This document shows positions 63,546 to 64,000 of a stretch of 64,000 nucleotides of DNA, one piece after another. The translations under genes were made by a program, and so were the position numbers. Every line of letters starts with the position of its first letter. Position 1 is the first letter of the stretch. Origin of the DNA: Bedellia somnulentella (lineage: Eukaryota > Arthropoda > Insecta > Lepidoptera > Bedelliidae); NCBI GenBank assembly GCA_963576735.1, contig OY755184.1, forward strand, positions 744,001 to 808,000, in the 5' to 3' direction. The notes under the pieces were generated by a model. It searched no databases, had not been told where the DNA came from, and saw nothing but the letters and a program-made list of their open reading frames with translations.

Positions 63546-63552
63546 AAAACAT

Positions 63553-63569
63553 AATAAATAAAGAATAAA
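63553..63569 (+). terminator. Candidate VWA8 poly(A) signals within a family B element
   Basis: AATAAA occurs at 63553 and again just downstream, 8-20 nt after the stop codon. Both belong to the head of the inserted family B repeat, not to original 3' UTR. An authentic signal could lie further on, so use is inferred. Confidence 0.4.
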
Positions 63570-63750
63570 TAAAGGAAAGAAAAATATCGACACAGGCGGA
63601 GATCGAACCCGCGACCTCGGGTACACGCCCCCGTCGCTCTGCCAATTGAGCTACCGTGATAATAGCTGCCAGCGCGAAATTCTTCTATCCTTTATTTATT
63701 AGTAATAATCCCCACATGAGGTTTTCATGAACAATAAGATTTAAATTATG
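63553..63750 (-). mobile_element. Family B element just after the VWA8 stop codon
   Basis: Head 'aataaataaagaataaataa', tRNA-like on the - strand ('ggagatcgaacccgcgacct'), spacer and the constant tail. 'acatag.aaacat' occurs on both sides (63540-63552, 63751-63763) with one mismatch. Confidence 0.85.
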
Positions 63751-64000
63751 ACATAGTAAACATGTTATTTAATTAATTTAAATATAAAGAAAGAAAAATA
63801 TTTATTCGCTGCTACATTATACACGTACAAAAAAGATATCGACAAGACATAGCACAAAAATATATAAAAAAACAAGTTTATTCAACTTCAAAACAATTTA
63901 CAATGAGTACATAAAGACTACTCCCTAAAAAAGGGCATAGTCCTGTAAACTTAGGATAAGTATTAAACTAATCATACATATTGGCGTAATTTTCATGAGA
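63751..64000. other. Downstream flank of VWA8
   Basis: AT-rich; 'aaatatttattcgctgctac' near 63800 resembles 12785, probably an unclassified repeat that continues beyond the window. Confidence 0.35.

Noticed and set aside
62950..63318. 122-codon open frame on the + strand in intron 20
   Set aside because: No similarity recognised; residue use looks like translated AT-rich intron.

Overview
The window is invertebrate nuclear DNA, most probably from a moth or butterfly (inference: short exons in long AT-rich introns, Helitrons, tRNA-derived SINEs and CR1/Jockey-type LINEs at a density typical of Lepidoptera). It holds one complete protein-coding gene on the + strand, spread over 21 coding exons from 719 to 63545. 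Translation identifies it as VWA8, the mitochondrial AAA+ ATPase / von Willebrand A-domain protein. All exon junctions keep frame and the joined coding sequence is 4182 nt (1393 residues plus stop). The protein has a mitochondrial-type N-terminus, a first AAA module with a degenerate P-loop, two AAA modules with intact P-loops, a short linker, and a C-terminal VWA domain with a MIDAS motif. The several-hundred-residue region that separates the third AAA module from the C-terminal linker in vertebrate VWA8 (about 1900 residues) is absent: exon 13 splices in frame to exon 14 across a 3-kb intron that holds only transposons.

A second, intronless gene of unknown function (334 residues, - strand, 7850-8854) is nested in the 20.6-kb intron 5. 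No other host gene can be supported.

Almost everything else is mobile DNA. Family A is a ~245-bp SINE-like repeat with a (TATG)n tail, about 40 full or partial copies on both strands, often with target-site duplications; its 3' end resembles the 3' end of a LINE whose fragments also lie here. Family B is a palindromic element carrying tRNA-like sequence in inverted arms, with a constant 3' tail. Family C is a ~370-bp tRNA-derived SINE with a (TTATG)n tail. There are two large LINEs (47100-52290 and 56815-60475), a minus-strand relative (36926-38690), Helitrons including a 284-bp canonical one, and several terminal-inverted-repeat elements.

The most unusual points are: (1) the compact VWA8; (2) partial copies of its own exons (5, 6, 9 and 17) beside the real exons; (3) retroelements sitting on gene signals: a family B copy right after the stop codon supplies AATAAA motifs, a family C copy abuts the exon 16 acceptor, and a family A copy begins about 10 nt after the exon 12 donor; (4) the palindromic tRNA architecture of family B; (5) a probable LINE/SINE partnership seen in shared 3' ends.
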